Source: Neorhizobium sp. SHOUNA12A (lineage in GTDB: Bacteria; Pseudomonadota; Alphaproteobacteria; Rhizobiales; Rhizobiaceae). Taken from it: DNA of 64,000 nt. A model generated the notes under the pieces. That model was not told the origin of the DNA, did not search any database, and saw nothing but the letters and a program-made list of their open reading frames with translations. This document shows, in pieces, positions 1 through 7,561 of this stretch. Position 1 is the stretch's first letter, and every line of letters starts with the position of its first letter. Made by a program: the position numbers and the translations under genes. The DNA lies in contig NZ_JALBGV010000005.1 of the NCBI RefSeq assembly GCF_023006505.1, positions 1 through 64,000 on the forward strand, written 5' to 3'.

Positions 1-34
1 CATCGCGATAAATCCCAAAGGGATTTACGCCTTA

Positions 35-111
<77 letters not shown>

Positions 112-120
112 AAATCCCCA

Positions 121-152
121 AACTCCCGAAGCAAGCGCTCCGGGAGTTTTTT
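121..152 (+). terminator. Rho-independent terminator of tRNA-fMet
   Basis: An eight-base stem (AACTCCCG at 121-128 with CGGGAGTT at 141-148) closes a loop of about 12 nt. It runs directly into a T-tract ending at 152, ten bases after the tRNA CCA end. Confidence 0.85.
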
Positions 153-220
153 GTTGTCGAGGGATATTGTACCGTTCCCAACCAGCCCTCGTCCTCCACG
201 AGTGACCTTGCCCCCAAGTT

Positions 221-1129
221 TTATCCAGTTTTGAGTTCGCTCCAGCGGTTTTTGGTTGCTGTATTCGGGGCGGTAGCGGCGGGTTGCGGTGCAGAGCCAT
301 TCCGGCTGCGCAGCACCGCATCACGTCGCGGGTTAATTGTCTGAGCGAACTCGGCAGGTGTCATCCAGCCGAGTCCAGAGTGTGGTCGATGATCGTTGTA
401 ATCGCTGCGCCAGTTTGAAAGCGCTGATCGAGCATGGGTCAGTGACGAGAAGAGAGTTTCATTCAGGAACTCATCTCGCAGCCGCCCATTGAAGCTTTCG
501 ATGAAGGCATTCTGAATCGGTTTGCCCGGTGCGATGTGGTCCGATCCGTCCATTGCAGGATCGCGTTGCTGGTGAACTCGCTGCCATTGTCGCTGACGAT
601 CATCTTCGGCTTGCCGCGTTCTTCGATGATCCGATCCAGCTCACGGGCAACCCGCAGCCCGGAAAGGGACGTATCGGAGACGAGGCCCAGGCATTCCCTG
701 GTGCAATCCAACGACCGTCAGCACCCGGAACCTGCGACCATCGGTGAGTTGATCCGACACGAAGTCCAGTGACCAGCGATCATTGGTGGTAAGCGGGATC
801 AGCATCGGTGCTCGTGTGCCTATCGCTCGCTTGCGACCGCCGCGCTTGCGCACCGTCAGCTTCTCTTCCCGATAGAGCCGGAAGAGCCACTTGTGGTTCA
901 CAACGTGACCCTCGCGCCTGAGCAGAACATGAATGCGTCGATAGCCGAAGCGGCGGCGTTCATGCGCCAACGCCTTCATCCGCTCGCGAAGATCGTGGTC
1001 ATCGCTGCGCCTGGCTTCGTAACGGATCGTCATCCGGCAAAAGCCGATGGCTTTACACGCCCGCCGTTCGCTCATCTGGTGGTGATCCATCAGATGAGCG
1101 ACAGCTTTCCGCCTTGCTGCGGGCGTCAC
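221..1129 (-). pseudogene. IS3-family transposase OrfB, frameshifted
   Basis: This is the DDE integrase-like subunit, broken into three frames. From the GTG at 1129, one frame gives VTPAARRKAVAHLMDHHQMS through the first catalytic Asp region (WSLDFVSD) to FRVLTVV. Near 708-712 the frame changes and continues with DCTRECLGLVSD and the second Asp (VSDNGSEF). Near 540-548 it changes again to [20 protein letters not shown] with the catalytic Glu, ending at 221. At the second break a few residues that normally precede the HIAPGKP motif are missing, so there is a deletion as well as a shift. All three catalytic residues are present but not in one frame, so the protein should be inactive. Confidence 0.88.
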
Positions 1130-1392
1130 CACTTCTTTCCCAAAAGGTCTTTCAAGGCGGCATTGTCGAGCATCGCATCTGCCAGGAGCCGTTTCAGCTT
1201 CGTGTTCTCGTCTTCCAGCGCCTTCAGACGCTTGGCTTCGGATACGTCCATGCCGCCGAATTTGGCCTTCCATTTATAGATGCTGGCATCGTTGACGCCG
1301 TGCTTGCGGCAAAGCTCCGAGACCGACGTGCCAGTCTCGTGCTCCTTCAGAATGCCGATGATCTGTTCGTCTGTGAAACGATTGCGCTTCAT
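1126..1392 (-). CDS. IS3-family transposase OrfA
   Basis: An 88-residue protein with an N-terminal helix-turn-helix (about residues 5-45, with motifs TDEQIIGILKEHE and SELCRKHGVNDASIYKWKAK). A leucine-rich coiled coil follows (about 50-80, LKALEDENTKLKRLLADAML). This is the DNA-binding subunit of HTH_8 / transposase_8 type. Its stop codon overlaps the GTG start of orfB (GTGA at 1126-1129), the usual coupling or frameshift region of IS3 elements. The frame is intact, but without a working OrfB the element cannot be autonomous. Confidence 0.9.
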   Translation of the reverse strand: MKRNRFTDEQIIGILKEHETGTSVSELCRKHGVNDASIYKWKAKFGGMDVSEAKRLKALEDENTKLKRLLADAMLDNAALKDLLGKKW

Positions 1393-1456
1393 TCCCTGGT
1401 CCTCTCAATGGGCCAGAGTTTACTTCAAAATGGATTATTTCAACGGGGCAAGGTCA

Positions 1457-1785
1457 CCCTCGACCTCTTCCCGCCGCCCCTTCCGATATCGATATTGGGT
1501 ATGAATCTATTCTGGCATCCCAGGATTCGAATGGATCCGGCACACTATCTGCAGGGTGCGACACCGGCGGCGCATAGCGTGGCCGAGAACCGCAGGCACG
1601 GGAAACTCGAAAAATCCTACGCCTGGTTAATTCACATAAGCATGATTTTAAGGCACTTGCTCAATCTGCAGCCACCTAAGCACATGAAAAAGCGTGCATC
1701 TTTCAAAAAACTCCCTATAAAAATATCAGTTGACATATTACAGAAGATACCGGAGGCTCGTCGTGATTATCGAGATAGGGTTCTG
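1457..1785. other. Intergenic leader between IS element and catabolic cluster
   Basis: There are 329 bases without a convincing gene. The IS-proximal half is GC-rich. The half next to the racemase gene is much more AT-rich (about 1620-1740), as expected of a promoter or leader for the following plus-strand cluster. A TTGACA hexamer lies at 1730-1735, but no good -10 hexamer sits 16-18 bases after it, so I do not call a promoter. No Shine-Dalgarno-led small ORF and no stable terminator is evident. Confidence 0.5.
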
Positions 1786-2445
1786 ATGAAAATTCTTGTC
1801 CTCAATCCGAATAGTTCGGCGAAGGTGACCGAGGCAATCGCGGCGAGCATCGCGCCGTTGCAGGCGGTGACGAAGCACACGATCGTATGCGATCGCCTAC
1901 CCGATGCGCCGATCGGCATCGAGACCGATGAGGATGTGGCGCTTGTCGCGCCTATGGTCGTCGACGCGATCGCTGCAAGCGATGCGGATGCCTTCGTCGT
2001 AGCCTGCTTTTCCGATCCCGGTGTTGCTGCGTCGCGATCGGCGACGAACCGACCGGTGGTTGGCATCGCGGAGGCTGCATATTATGCCGCGCTGCAGCTT
2101 GCGCCGCGCTTCGGTGTCGTCTCGCTCGGGGCTTCTTCGGTTGCTCGCCATGCGGCCCATATCGAACGGCTGGGCCTGACTGCGCGTCTCGCAGCGGACA
2201 GGGCTGTCAACATGTCCGTGGCGGAAGCGAACGACCTGAACCTGGCCGGCACATCGGTCGCGCGCACCGCCAAGGTCATGGCGGAAACGGACGGCGCCGG
2301 TGTCGTGATCCTCGGCTGTGCCGGCATGGGCGGTCATCGTCCCGTGCTGCAGCAGGAGTTGGGCGTGCCGGTCGTCGATCCCGTTCAGGCGGCCGTTGCG
2401 GCCGCGATCAACGCGCTCGATCTCCAATATTTTGCCAAGGGTTGA
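1786..2445 (+). CDS. Asp/Glu/hydantoin racemase family protein
   Basis: A 219-residue member of the aspartate/glutamate/hydantoin racemase superfamily. It begins MKILVLNPNSS, the characteristic N-terminus of hydantoin racemases, and has the two cysteines that act as acid/base pair: C74 in VACFSDPG and C178 in LGCAGMGG. The start at 1786 was chosen because homologues begin at this motif; upstream in-frame codons run into IS-flanking DNA. It is the first gene of a tight plus-strand cluster, and the amidohydrolase gene starts four bases after its stop. By context it probably epimerises an amino acid or cyclic ureide/amide so that the next enzyme can open it. A second paralogue lies at 16798-17544. 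The exact substrate is unknown. Confidence 0.85.
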   Translation: MKILVLNPNSSAKVTEAIAASIAPLQAVTKHTIVCDRLPDAPIGIETDEDVALVAPMVVDAIAASDADAFVVACFSDPGVAASRSATNRPVVGIAEAAYYAALQLAPRFGVVSLGASSVARHAAHIERLGLTARLAADRAVNMSVAEANDLNLAGTSVARTAKVMAETDGAGVVILGCAGMGGHRPVLQQELGVPVVDPVQAAVAAAINALDLQYFAKG

Positions 2446-2449
2446 TCCG

Positions 2450-3820
2450 ATGGAGCTTGTCGTCAAGGGTCGCGTTGTGGTGCCGGATGGCACCCTTGAA
2501 AACGGCTGGGTAGCAATCTCCGGCGGTCGCATAGCCGCTGTCGGTACGGGCGAAGCGCCCTCAGCCGCGCGCATCGACGACCGTGGGAATGCGCTCATCC
2601 TCCCCGGTGCGGTGGATGGCCAAACCCATGCAACAAGCTACAAGGGCCTCCCCGGCATCGCCGACACGACGCGGTCGGCGATCGCAGGAGGGGTCACCAC
2701 GCTGGTCGACATGCCTTATGACAATCCGGAGCCGCTTGATCGGCCGGAGCGTCTGGATGCCAAGGTCGCAGCGATCGCAGCGCATTCTCATGCCGACATG
2801 GCGCTTTATGGAACGGCGACCCGTGAGACGGGCACGGCCAACCTGGCGGCGCTGATCGAAGGCGGCGTGGTCGCCTTCAAAATCTCGTCGTTCGAGAGCA
2901 ATCCCGTGCGCTTCCCGCGGATCGCCGAGGACCTCACGCTCGACCTGATGGAGTCGCTGGCTTCGACGCACATTCCGCTCGGGCTGCACAATGAGGATCA
3001 GGAGATCGTCATGGCCCGCATCGCACAGGCGAAGGCGGCTGGCCGCAACGGGATCGTCGCGCATGCGCAAGCACGGCCGGAGGCGGCCGAGCTGGCGGCG
3101 ACCGGCCAGTTCCTGGCTCTCGGCCTTGCAAGCGGGGCGCATGTCCATCCGGTCCATCTGACGACGGAAGCGGGCTTTCGCCTGACCGGAGCGGTCGCCG
3201 GACTTGGTGCGGCGGCAACAGGCGAGCTTTGCGTCCATTATCTCTGGCTGGATGCCGCGCGCGACGGCGATCGGCTCGGAGCGAGGATGAAGGTGAACCC
3301 GCCCATCCGTTCGGCTGCGATCGATGGCTTGTGGCAGTCGATTTCCGACGACCTCGTGGCATTCGTTTCCTCCGATCATTCGAGCTGGCCGATCGACAAC
3401 AAGCTGACCGACTCGATCTTTGATGCAGGTGCAGGCGTTCCCGGCCTCGAGACGCTCTTCCCGGCGTTCTTCACGGCCGCCGAAGCGCGTGGCTTCGACG
3501 CTGCGCGCCTTAGTGCTGAATATCTGGCTGAGCGTCCCGCCCGCTTCTTCGGCATCGACGACCGCAAGGGCGCGATCGTCGTCGGCCGCGATGCCGACCT
3601 GGTCGCGCTCGAACAGGGTTCGTTCGTCTGGGACGAGGCGGCCTCTCATGACGGCCTGAACTGGAGCCCCTTCCACGGCGAGACCTTCACGGTCCGCGTG
3701 GCGGCAAGCTGGCTGCGCGGACAGCTCGTCTGGGACGGCAAGGACATTCTCAACAGCCCCGGCAGCGGACAATTCGTACCGCGCGCCACCGCCGGCTGGT
3801 ATGCGACCGAAAAGGACTGA
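2450..3820 (+). CDS. Dihydropyrimidinase/hydantoinase/allantoinase-like cyclic amidohydrolase
   Basis: A 456-residue metal-dependent amidohydrolase of the cyclic-amide (hydantoinase, allantoinase, dihydroorotase) group. Visible metal-site elements are D56-G-Q58-T-H60 near the N-terminus, the likely carboxylated lysine K144 in AFKISS, H180 in LHNED, H236 in the HVHPVHLT segment, and D309 in SSDHSSW. The usual first metal ligand His of DxHxH is Gln (Q58) here, a variant also known in some dihydroorotase-like proteins. The fold should be a TIM barrel with small beta domains at both ends. With the racemase just upstream and a lyase three bases downstream it fits ring opening of an imported cyclic amide or ureide. 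Activity could differ from D-hydantoinase because of the altered site. Confidence 0.82.
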   Translation: MELVVKGRVVVPDGTLENGWVAISGGRIAAVGTGEAPSAARIDDRGNALILPGAVDGQTHATSYKGLPGIADTTRSAIAGGVTTLVDMPYDNPEPLDRPERLDAKVAAIAAHSHADMALYGTATRETGTANLAALIEGGVVAFKISSFESNPVRFPRIAEDLTLDLMESLASTHIPLGLHNEDQEIVMARIAQAKAAGRNGIVAHAQARPEAAELAATGQFLALGLASGAHVHPVHLTTEAGFRLTGAVAGLGAAATGELCVHYLWLDAARDGDRLGARMKVNPPIRSAAIDGLWQSISDDLVAFVSSDHSSWPIDNKLTDSIFDAGAGVPGLETLFPAFFTAAEARGFDAARLSAEYLAERPARFFGIDDRKGAIVVGRDADLVALEQGSFVWDEAASHDGLNWSPFHGETFTVRVAASWLRGQLVWDGKDILNSPGSGQFVPRATAGWYATEKD

Positions 3821-3822
3821 CG

Positions 3823-4749
3823 ATGGCACGTCTTGACGAAAAGGTGCGCGGTGTCTTCGTGATCTCGGTCACGCCGTTCCAGGATGACGGATCGCTCGAT
3901 CTGGATAGCCTCGACCGCGTGACAGACTTCTACCTGGAGGCAGGTGCCGATGGTCTGACCGTTCTTGGTATGATGGGCGAGGCGCCCAAGCTGACGGGCA
4001 CCGAGTCCCGACAAGTCATCCAGCGCGTCATCGCACGGGCGCAGGGCAAACCGGTCGTGGTCGGCGTCTCGTCGCCCGGTCTTGCAGCTCTCGCCGAAGT
4101 CAGCCACGAGGCGATGGCACAGGGTGCTGCTGGCGTGATGATCGCGCCGCCGATGAGCCTTCGCACGGACGCGCAGATCCTGAATTACTACCGCCAGGCC
4201 TGTGGCTTCCTGGGCAGCGACGTGCCGGTCGTGCTTCAGGACTTCCCGCTGGCGACGACAGTGCAGATCAGCGACGAACTGCTTGGCCATCTGATCGACG
4301 ACCTTCCGCAGATCGTCATGCTCAAGCACGAGGACTGGCCGGGCCTGTCGAAAATCTACAAGCTTCGCGATGCGGAAAAGAAGGGTCGTCGGCGTATTTC
4401 CGTGCTTTGCGGCAATGGTGGCGTTTTCCTCCCCGAAGAGGTCGCGCGCGGCGCCGATGGCGCCATGACCGGCTTCGGTTTCCCGGAAATGTTGGTGCAG
4501 GTTACTGATCTGGCGGGCCGCGGCGAGATGGATCGTGCCCAGGACCTCTTCGATGCCTACCTGCCGCTCGTCCGTTACGAGCAGCAGCCGGGCGTCGGGC
4601 TTGCGGTTCGCAAATACGTGCTGGCCAAGCGTGGCGCCATTGCCTCGGCCGCGCAACGCCAGCCCGGTGCTAAATTGGATGCGCTGGCGCAGGCCGAAGT
4701 GGAGCGGCTGCTTCGCCGGCAGGAAAAGCGCCTCGCGGAGCTGGGCTGA
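3823..4749 (+). CDS. DapA/NAL-family class I lyase or deaminase
   Basis: A 308-residue protein of the dihydrodipicolinate synthase / N-acetylneuraminate lyase family (TIM barrel). The Schiff-base lysine is K168 in IVMLKHED, and the phosphate/carboxylate-binding region is GMMGEAPKLTGTE. The tyrosine that normally stacks over the active site (YNxP motif) is replaced: the segment reads VVLQDFP, with Q139 at the Tyr position. True dihydrodipicolinate synthases keep that Tyr, so this is unlikely to be lysine biosynthetic. It more likely cleaves, hydrates or deaminates a keto-acid-type intermediate made by the neighbouring hydrolase. Its start lies two bases after the amidohydrolase stop, implying translational coupling. 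Confidence 0.85.
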   Translation: MARLDEKVRGVFVISVTPFQDDGSLDLDSLDRVTDFYLEAGADGLTVLGMMGEAPKLTGTESRQVIQRVIARAQGKPVVVGVSSPGLAALAEVSHEAMAQGAAGVMIAPPMSLRTDAQILNYYRQACGFLGSDVPVVLQDFPLATTVQISDELLGHLIDDLPQIVMLKHEDWPGLSKIYKLRDAEKKGRRRISVLCGNGGVFLPEEVARGADGAMTGFGFPEMLVQVTDLAGRGEMDRAQDLFDAYLPLVRYEQQPGVGLAVRKYVLAKRGAIASAAQRQPGAKLDALAQAEVERLLRRQEKRLAELG

Positions 4750-4791
4750 TGGACTACGGATTTACCGGACGCAAGGCGCCGGTTCCTGGTG

Positions 4792-4805
4792 CAAGCCGCG
4801 GCTTG
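4792..4805 (+). promoter_or_regulatory. Perfect 14-bp palindrome before the binding-protein gene
   Basis: CAAGCCGCGGCTTG is self-complementary. It lies in the 123-base gap between the DapA-like gene and the solute-binding-protein gene. It could fold as an RNA hairpin that attenuates or protects the binding-protein message, or be a protein operator. No T-tract follows, so it is not a classical terminator. Confidence 0.4.
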
Positions 4806-4872
4806 GGCGCGGCGCGCAATACGTGGAAATAAATCAGCAAGTAAAATCGAACCAACAAAAAAGGGGAATGAC

Positions 4873-5709
4873 ATGATGAAAAAAACACTGTGCCTTGCTT
4901 TCCTTGCCATGACGGCGACCTCCGCGCTGGCGGAACCGACCCTCACCAAGGGAAAGATCTCGTTTGCCGCAGATTTCGCCGCGGCTCCGAACCAGTTCAT
5001 CCGTACCGATGGCCAGAAGGACGGCCTCAATGTGGACATGTGCGGTGAGATCGGAAAACGCCTCGGGCAGGAAGTCGAATGGACCAACCTTGCGTTTCCC
5101 GGCCTGGTCCCCGGCCTCCAGGCAAAGCGCTTTGACAGCCTCTGCACCGCGATCTTCATCAACCCGGACCGCCTGAAGATCATGAACATGATTGCCTACG
5201 TCCAGTGGGGTGAAGGCATGATGGTGCCGAAGGGCAATCCGGGCGGTATTTCGTGCGAAGGCAAGATCGGCATGCCGGCCAGCTACAATGCCTGCTTCGA
5301 TGGCCTGGCCGGCAAAGTCGTCTCCGTCGCAGCCGGCGGCACGACCAACAAGAACCTGCAGGCGCAGAGCGACCGCATGGTCGCCGCCGGAAAGAAGGCG
5401 ATCGACATCCGCGCCTTCGATTCCAACTCGGAAGCCATTCAGGCGGCTGTGACAAAGCAGGTCGATGCGGCCTACCTGAACGACCCGCAGGCAGCCTATT
5501 ACATCTCCACCAGCAAGGCGCCGTTCGAAATGGCGTTCACCGGCAACGCGGCCAACCGCCTTGCGATCACGACGCTGAAGGACAATACCGATCTGGCGAA
5601 CATGATCGTCAAGGCGCTCGAAGCGATGCGCGCGGACGGCACCTATAACAAGATCGTCGAGAAGTGGGGCGTGGCTCCGGTCGATGCCTTCGTCCTCAAC
5701 CCGCAGTGA
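4873..5709 (+). CDS. Amino-acid-type ABC transporter substrate-binding protein
   Basis: A 278-residue periplasmic binding protein of family 3 (SBP_bac_3). A Sec signal peptide is clear (MMKKTLCLAFLAMTATSALA, cleaved before EPTL). The mature part has the two-lobe family 3 pattern, including GLNVDMCGEIGKRLG, the Asn/Asp hinge region and a C-terminal KIVEKWGV helix. The ligand is probably a charged or zwitterionic amino-acid-like compound. The start at 4873 is preceded by AAGGGG six bases upstream. It delivers substrate to the permeases at 5727-6434 and 7562-9058; together with the catabolic enzymes this suggests that the cluster imports its own substrate. Confidence 0.9.
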   Translation: MMKKTLCLAFLAMTATSALAEPTLTKGKISFAADFAAAPNQFIRTDGQKDGLNVDMCGEIGKRLGQEVEWTNLAFPGLVPGLQAKRFDSLCTAIFINPDRLKIMNMIAYVQWGEGMMVPKGNPGGISCEGKIGMPASYNACFDGLAGKVVSVAAGGTTNKNLQAQSDRMVAAGKKAIDIRAFDSNSEAIQAAVTKQVDAAYLNDPQAAYYISTSKAPFEMAFTGNAANRLAITTLKDNTDLANMIVKALEAMRADGTYNKIVEKWGVAPVDAFVLNPQ

Positions 5710-5726
5710 TCTGATATAGGTTGCCG

Positions 5727-6434
5727 ATGCAGTTCTCGGTCGAGACATTCCTGCATTATCTGGCTCAGCCACGGTTTGCCACCGTGGCTGGTGTCACACT
5801 GCTGGTCGCGATCGCAGCGCAAGCGATCGGAACCGTGATCGGGTTGATCCTGGCGTTGTGCGCCCTGTCGCGGCACAGGGCCTTGCGGATACTCTCCGGG
5901 ACCTGGGTCTGGCTTTGGCGCGGCACGCCGCCGCTGGTCCAGCTTTTCCTTCTCTATTTCGGCCTACCCCAGCTCGGCATTCGGCTCGGGGTGCTGGAGG
6001 CGGGGCTGATCGGCCTCGGCTGCTACTCCGGCGCCTACATGTCCGAGATCATACGCGGCGCATTGCAGAGCGTGCCGCCCGACCAGATGCAGGCCGCCCG
6101 GGCAATGGGCATGAGCTGGCTCGGCGCCATGCTGCACGTGATCCTGCCGCAATCGGTGCGGTTGATCCTGCCGCCGTTCGGCAACGAATTTTCCTCGATG
6201 ATGCGCACCACATCGCTTCTTTCGGTCATTTCCTTCAGCGAACTTCTGCGCGTCACGCGAACCGCCATCAACGAAACCTACGCTGTCATCGAACTCTATG
6301 CGGTCGCGGCCTTCTGGTACCTGCTGATGTATTCCGCCTGGATCATCGTGCAGAGCCAACTCGAACGCTACGCCGCAGCAGGCAGCGTCAAACGAAACAT
6401 GACCAACGTCGCGACCCCGGTGGCGAAAGGTTGA
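5727..6434 (+). CDS. Amino-acid ABC transporter permease (HisM/GlnP type)
   Basis: A 235-residue inner-membrane permease of the His/Glu/Gln/Arg family. It has about five transmembrane helices, beginning with VAGVTLLVAIAAQAIGTVIG. The RGTPPLVQLFLLYFGLP signature is present and the EAA-type cytoplasmic loop (ARAMGMSWLGAMLHVILPQ) contacts the ATPase. The ATG at 5727 is preferred over the TTG six bases upstream because GATATAGG sits at a better distance. It should form a heterodimer with the permease half of the fused protein at 7562-9058. It lies 17 bases after the binding-protein stop. Confidence 0.9.
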   Translation: MQFSVETFLHYLAQPRFATVAGVTLLVAIAAQAIGTVIGLILALCALSRHRALRILSGTWVWLWRGTPPLVQLFLLYFGLPQLGIRLGVLEAGLIGLGCYSGAYMSEIIRGALQSVPPDQMQAARAMGMSWLGAMLHVILPQSVRLILPPFGNEFSSMMRTTSLLSVISFSELLRVTRTAINETYAVIELYAVAAFWYLLMYSAWIIVQSQLERYAAAGSVKRNMTNVATPVAKG

Positions 6435-6459
6435 GATACTCGTATTCCGGAGAAACTGA

Positions 6460-7557
6460 ATGAAGACCGCTGTTCTGTTCGGCGTCGGCGCCATGGGCGG
6501 GCGACTGCTGCGCGTACTCGAAGCCGACTACCCGACCGTCGAGATAGTTGCCGCCATCGATACCGATGCCGCGAAGATCGGCCGCACGCTGGCCGACGTC
6601 ACGGGCTACCAGCGTTTCGGCAGCGTAAAGATTGTCGGCGATCTCGCTTCGGCACTCGCCGGAATTTCAGGGAAACCGGACGTGCTGGTGCACATGACGG
6701 AGTCCAAGCCTCACCTTATTAAGGAGCAACTGCTCGATGCCCTGAATGCGGGCCTCAATGTGGTGTCGGCTGCCGAATCCATGTTCTATCCCGGCCTTCG
6801 CTATGGCGAGTTTGCTGAAGCGCTGGACAGTGCGGCGAGGGCCAGCGGCGTGTCGATCACCGGCACCGGCATCAATCCCGGGTTTTCCTACGATGTGCTT
6901 CCGCTGGTTCTGGCACGCGGCACCAGCGCCGTAAAGCGTCTGACCATCCATCGCTGCATTGACGTCACCGGCACGGGGCCGGGGGATATCGAGCATGTCG
7001 GATACGGTCTGACGCCCGAGGAGTTCAACCGCCGCATCGCCAATGGCCGCGTCGAGGGTCACATGGGTGCGCCGGAATCGCTGATCCGCATCGCAGATGC
7101 CCTCAATCTGGAGATCGACGAGATCACCGAGGCATGGGATCTCGAGACGGCCGATTTCGAAGTCGATAGCGGCGATCCGACACTCGGCATCCTGCCGCCC
7201 GGCCGCGTCATCGGCATCACCCAGCGTGCCCGGGCGCTACATCAGGGCAGGGAGGTGCTCAGCACCTCGCTTGCCATGTACTACCAGCCGGAAAAGTTCA
7301 ACCTCGTCGAGGAAGACCGGATCGAGATCGATGGCGCTATGCCTGTCAAAATGTCGATCAAGCCTGCCATGCAGTCGCTGTTCGGCGCGGCCAACATCAT
7401 GGCCAACACGATCGTGCCGCTGGCCGATGCCGAGCCGGGTTTGGTGTCTCCGCTGGATCTGCCTACGGGCGGCACCGTGCGCGGCGTTTCGCGCTACGCG
7501 GTGGATCCGTCGCGCCAGACCAGGCCCGGTTACCTACCGGTTGTGAGAAGGGTCTGA
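6460..7557 (+). CDS. NAD(P)-dependent amino-acid dehydrogenase resembling 2,4-diaminopentanoate dehydrogenase
   Basis: A 365-residue oxidoreductase. Its Rossmann nucleotide-binding motif is GVGAMG (about residues 8-13) and its N-terminal fold resembles dihydrodipicolinate reductase. The motif TGTGINPGFSYD (about 131-142) is typical of the 2,4-diaminopentanoate dehydrogenase group, which oxidatively deaminates diamino acids in ornithine degradation. A good Shine-Dalgarno (GGAGAA) precedes the ATG. It lies between two transporter genes, so it is almost certainly co-transcribed and acts on a product of the imported compound. By context an amino or imino acid intermediate is likely; the precise substrate cannot be read from the sequence. 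Confidence 0.75.
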   Translation: MKTAVLFGVGAMGGRLLRVLEADYPTVEIVAAIDTDAAKIGRTLADVTGYQRFGSVKIVGDLASALAGISGKPDVLVHMTESKPHLIKEQLLDALNAGLNVVSAAESMFYPGLRYGEFAEALDSAARASGVSITGTGINPGFSYDVLPLVLARGTSAVKRLTIHRCIDVTGTGPGDIEHVGYGLTPEEFNRRIANGRVEGHMGAPESLIRIADALNLEIDEITEAWDLETADFEVDSGDPTLGILPPGRVIGITQRARALHQGREVLSTSLAMYYQPEKFNLVEEDRIEIDGAMPVKMSIKPAMQSLFGAANIMANTIVPLADAEPGLVSPLDLPTGGTVRGVSRYAVDPSRQTRPGYLPVVRRV

Positions 7558-7561
7558 TTTC

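Larger units (their letters stand above)
203..1456 (-). mobile_element. Decayed IS3-family insertion sequence (two-ORF transposase)
   Basis: The ends carry an inverted repeat: TGACCTTGCCCC starts at 203 on the plus strand and its complement ends at 1456. Further imperfect similarity runs inward (TATCCAGTTTTGA on one side, AATCCATTTTGAAG on the other). Inside are an intact orfA and a frameshifted orfB on the minus strand, the standard IS3-family arrangement; the length of about 1.25 kb fits the family. I see no convincing 3-4 bp target duplication (GAG on the left, CCC on the right), which suggests later rearrangement or end decay. The element lies between tRNA-fMet and the catabolic cluster. 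Confidence 0.8.

Noticed and set aside
195-1463. Target-site duplication flanking the IS element
   Set aside because: The flanking bases (GAG and CCC) do not repeat; similarity at the flanks is only inverted.
1730-1735. TTGACA as a -35 element for the first cluster
   Set aside because: No acceptable -10 hexamer lies 16-18 bases downstream.
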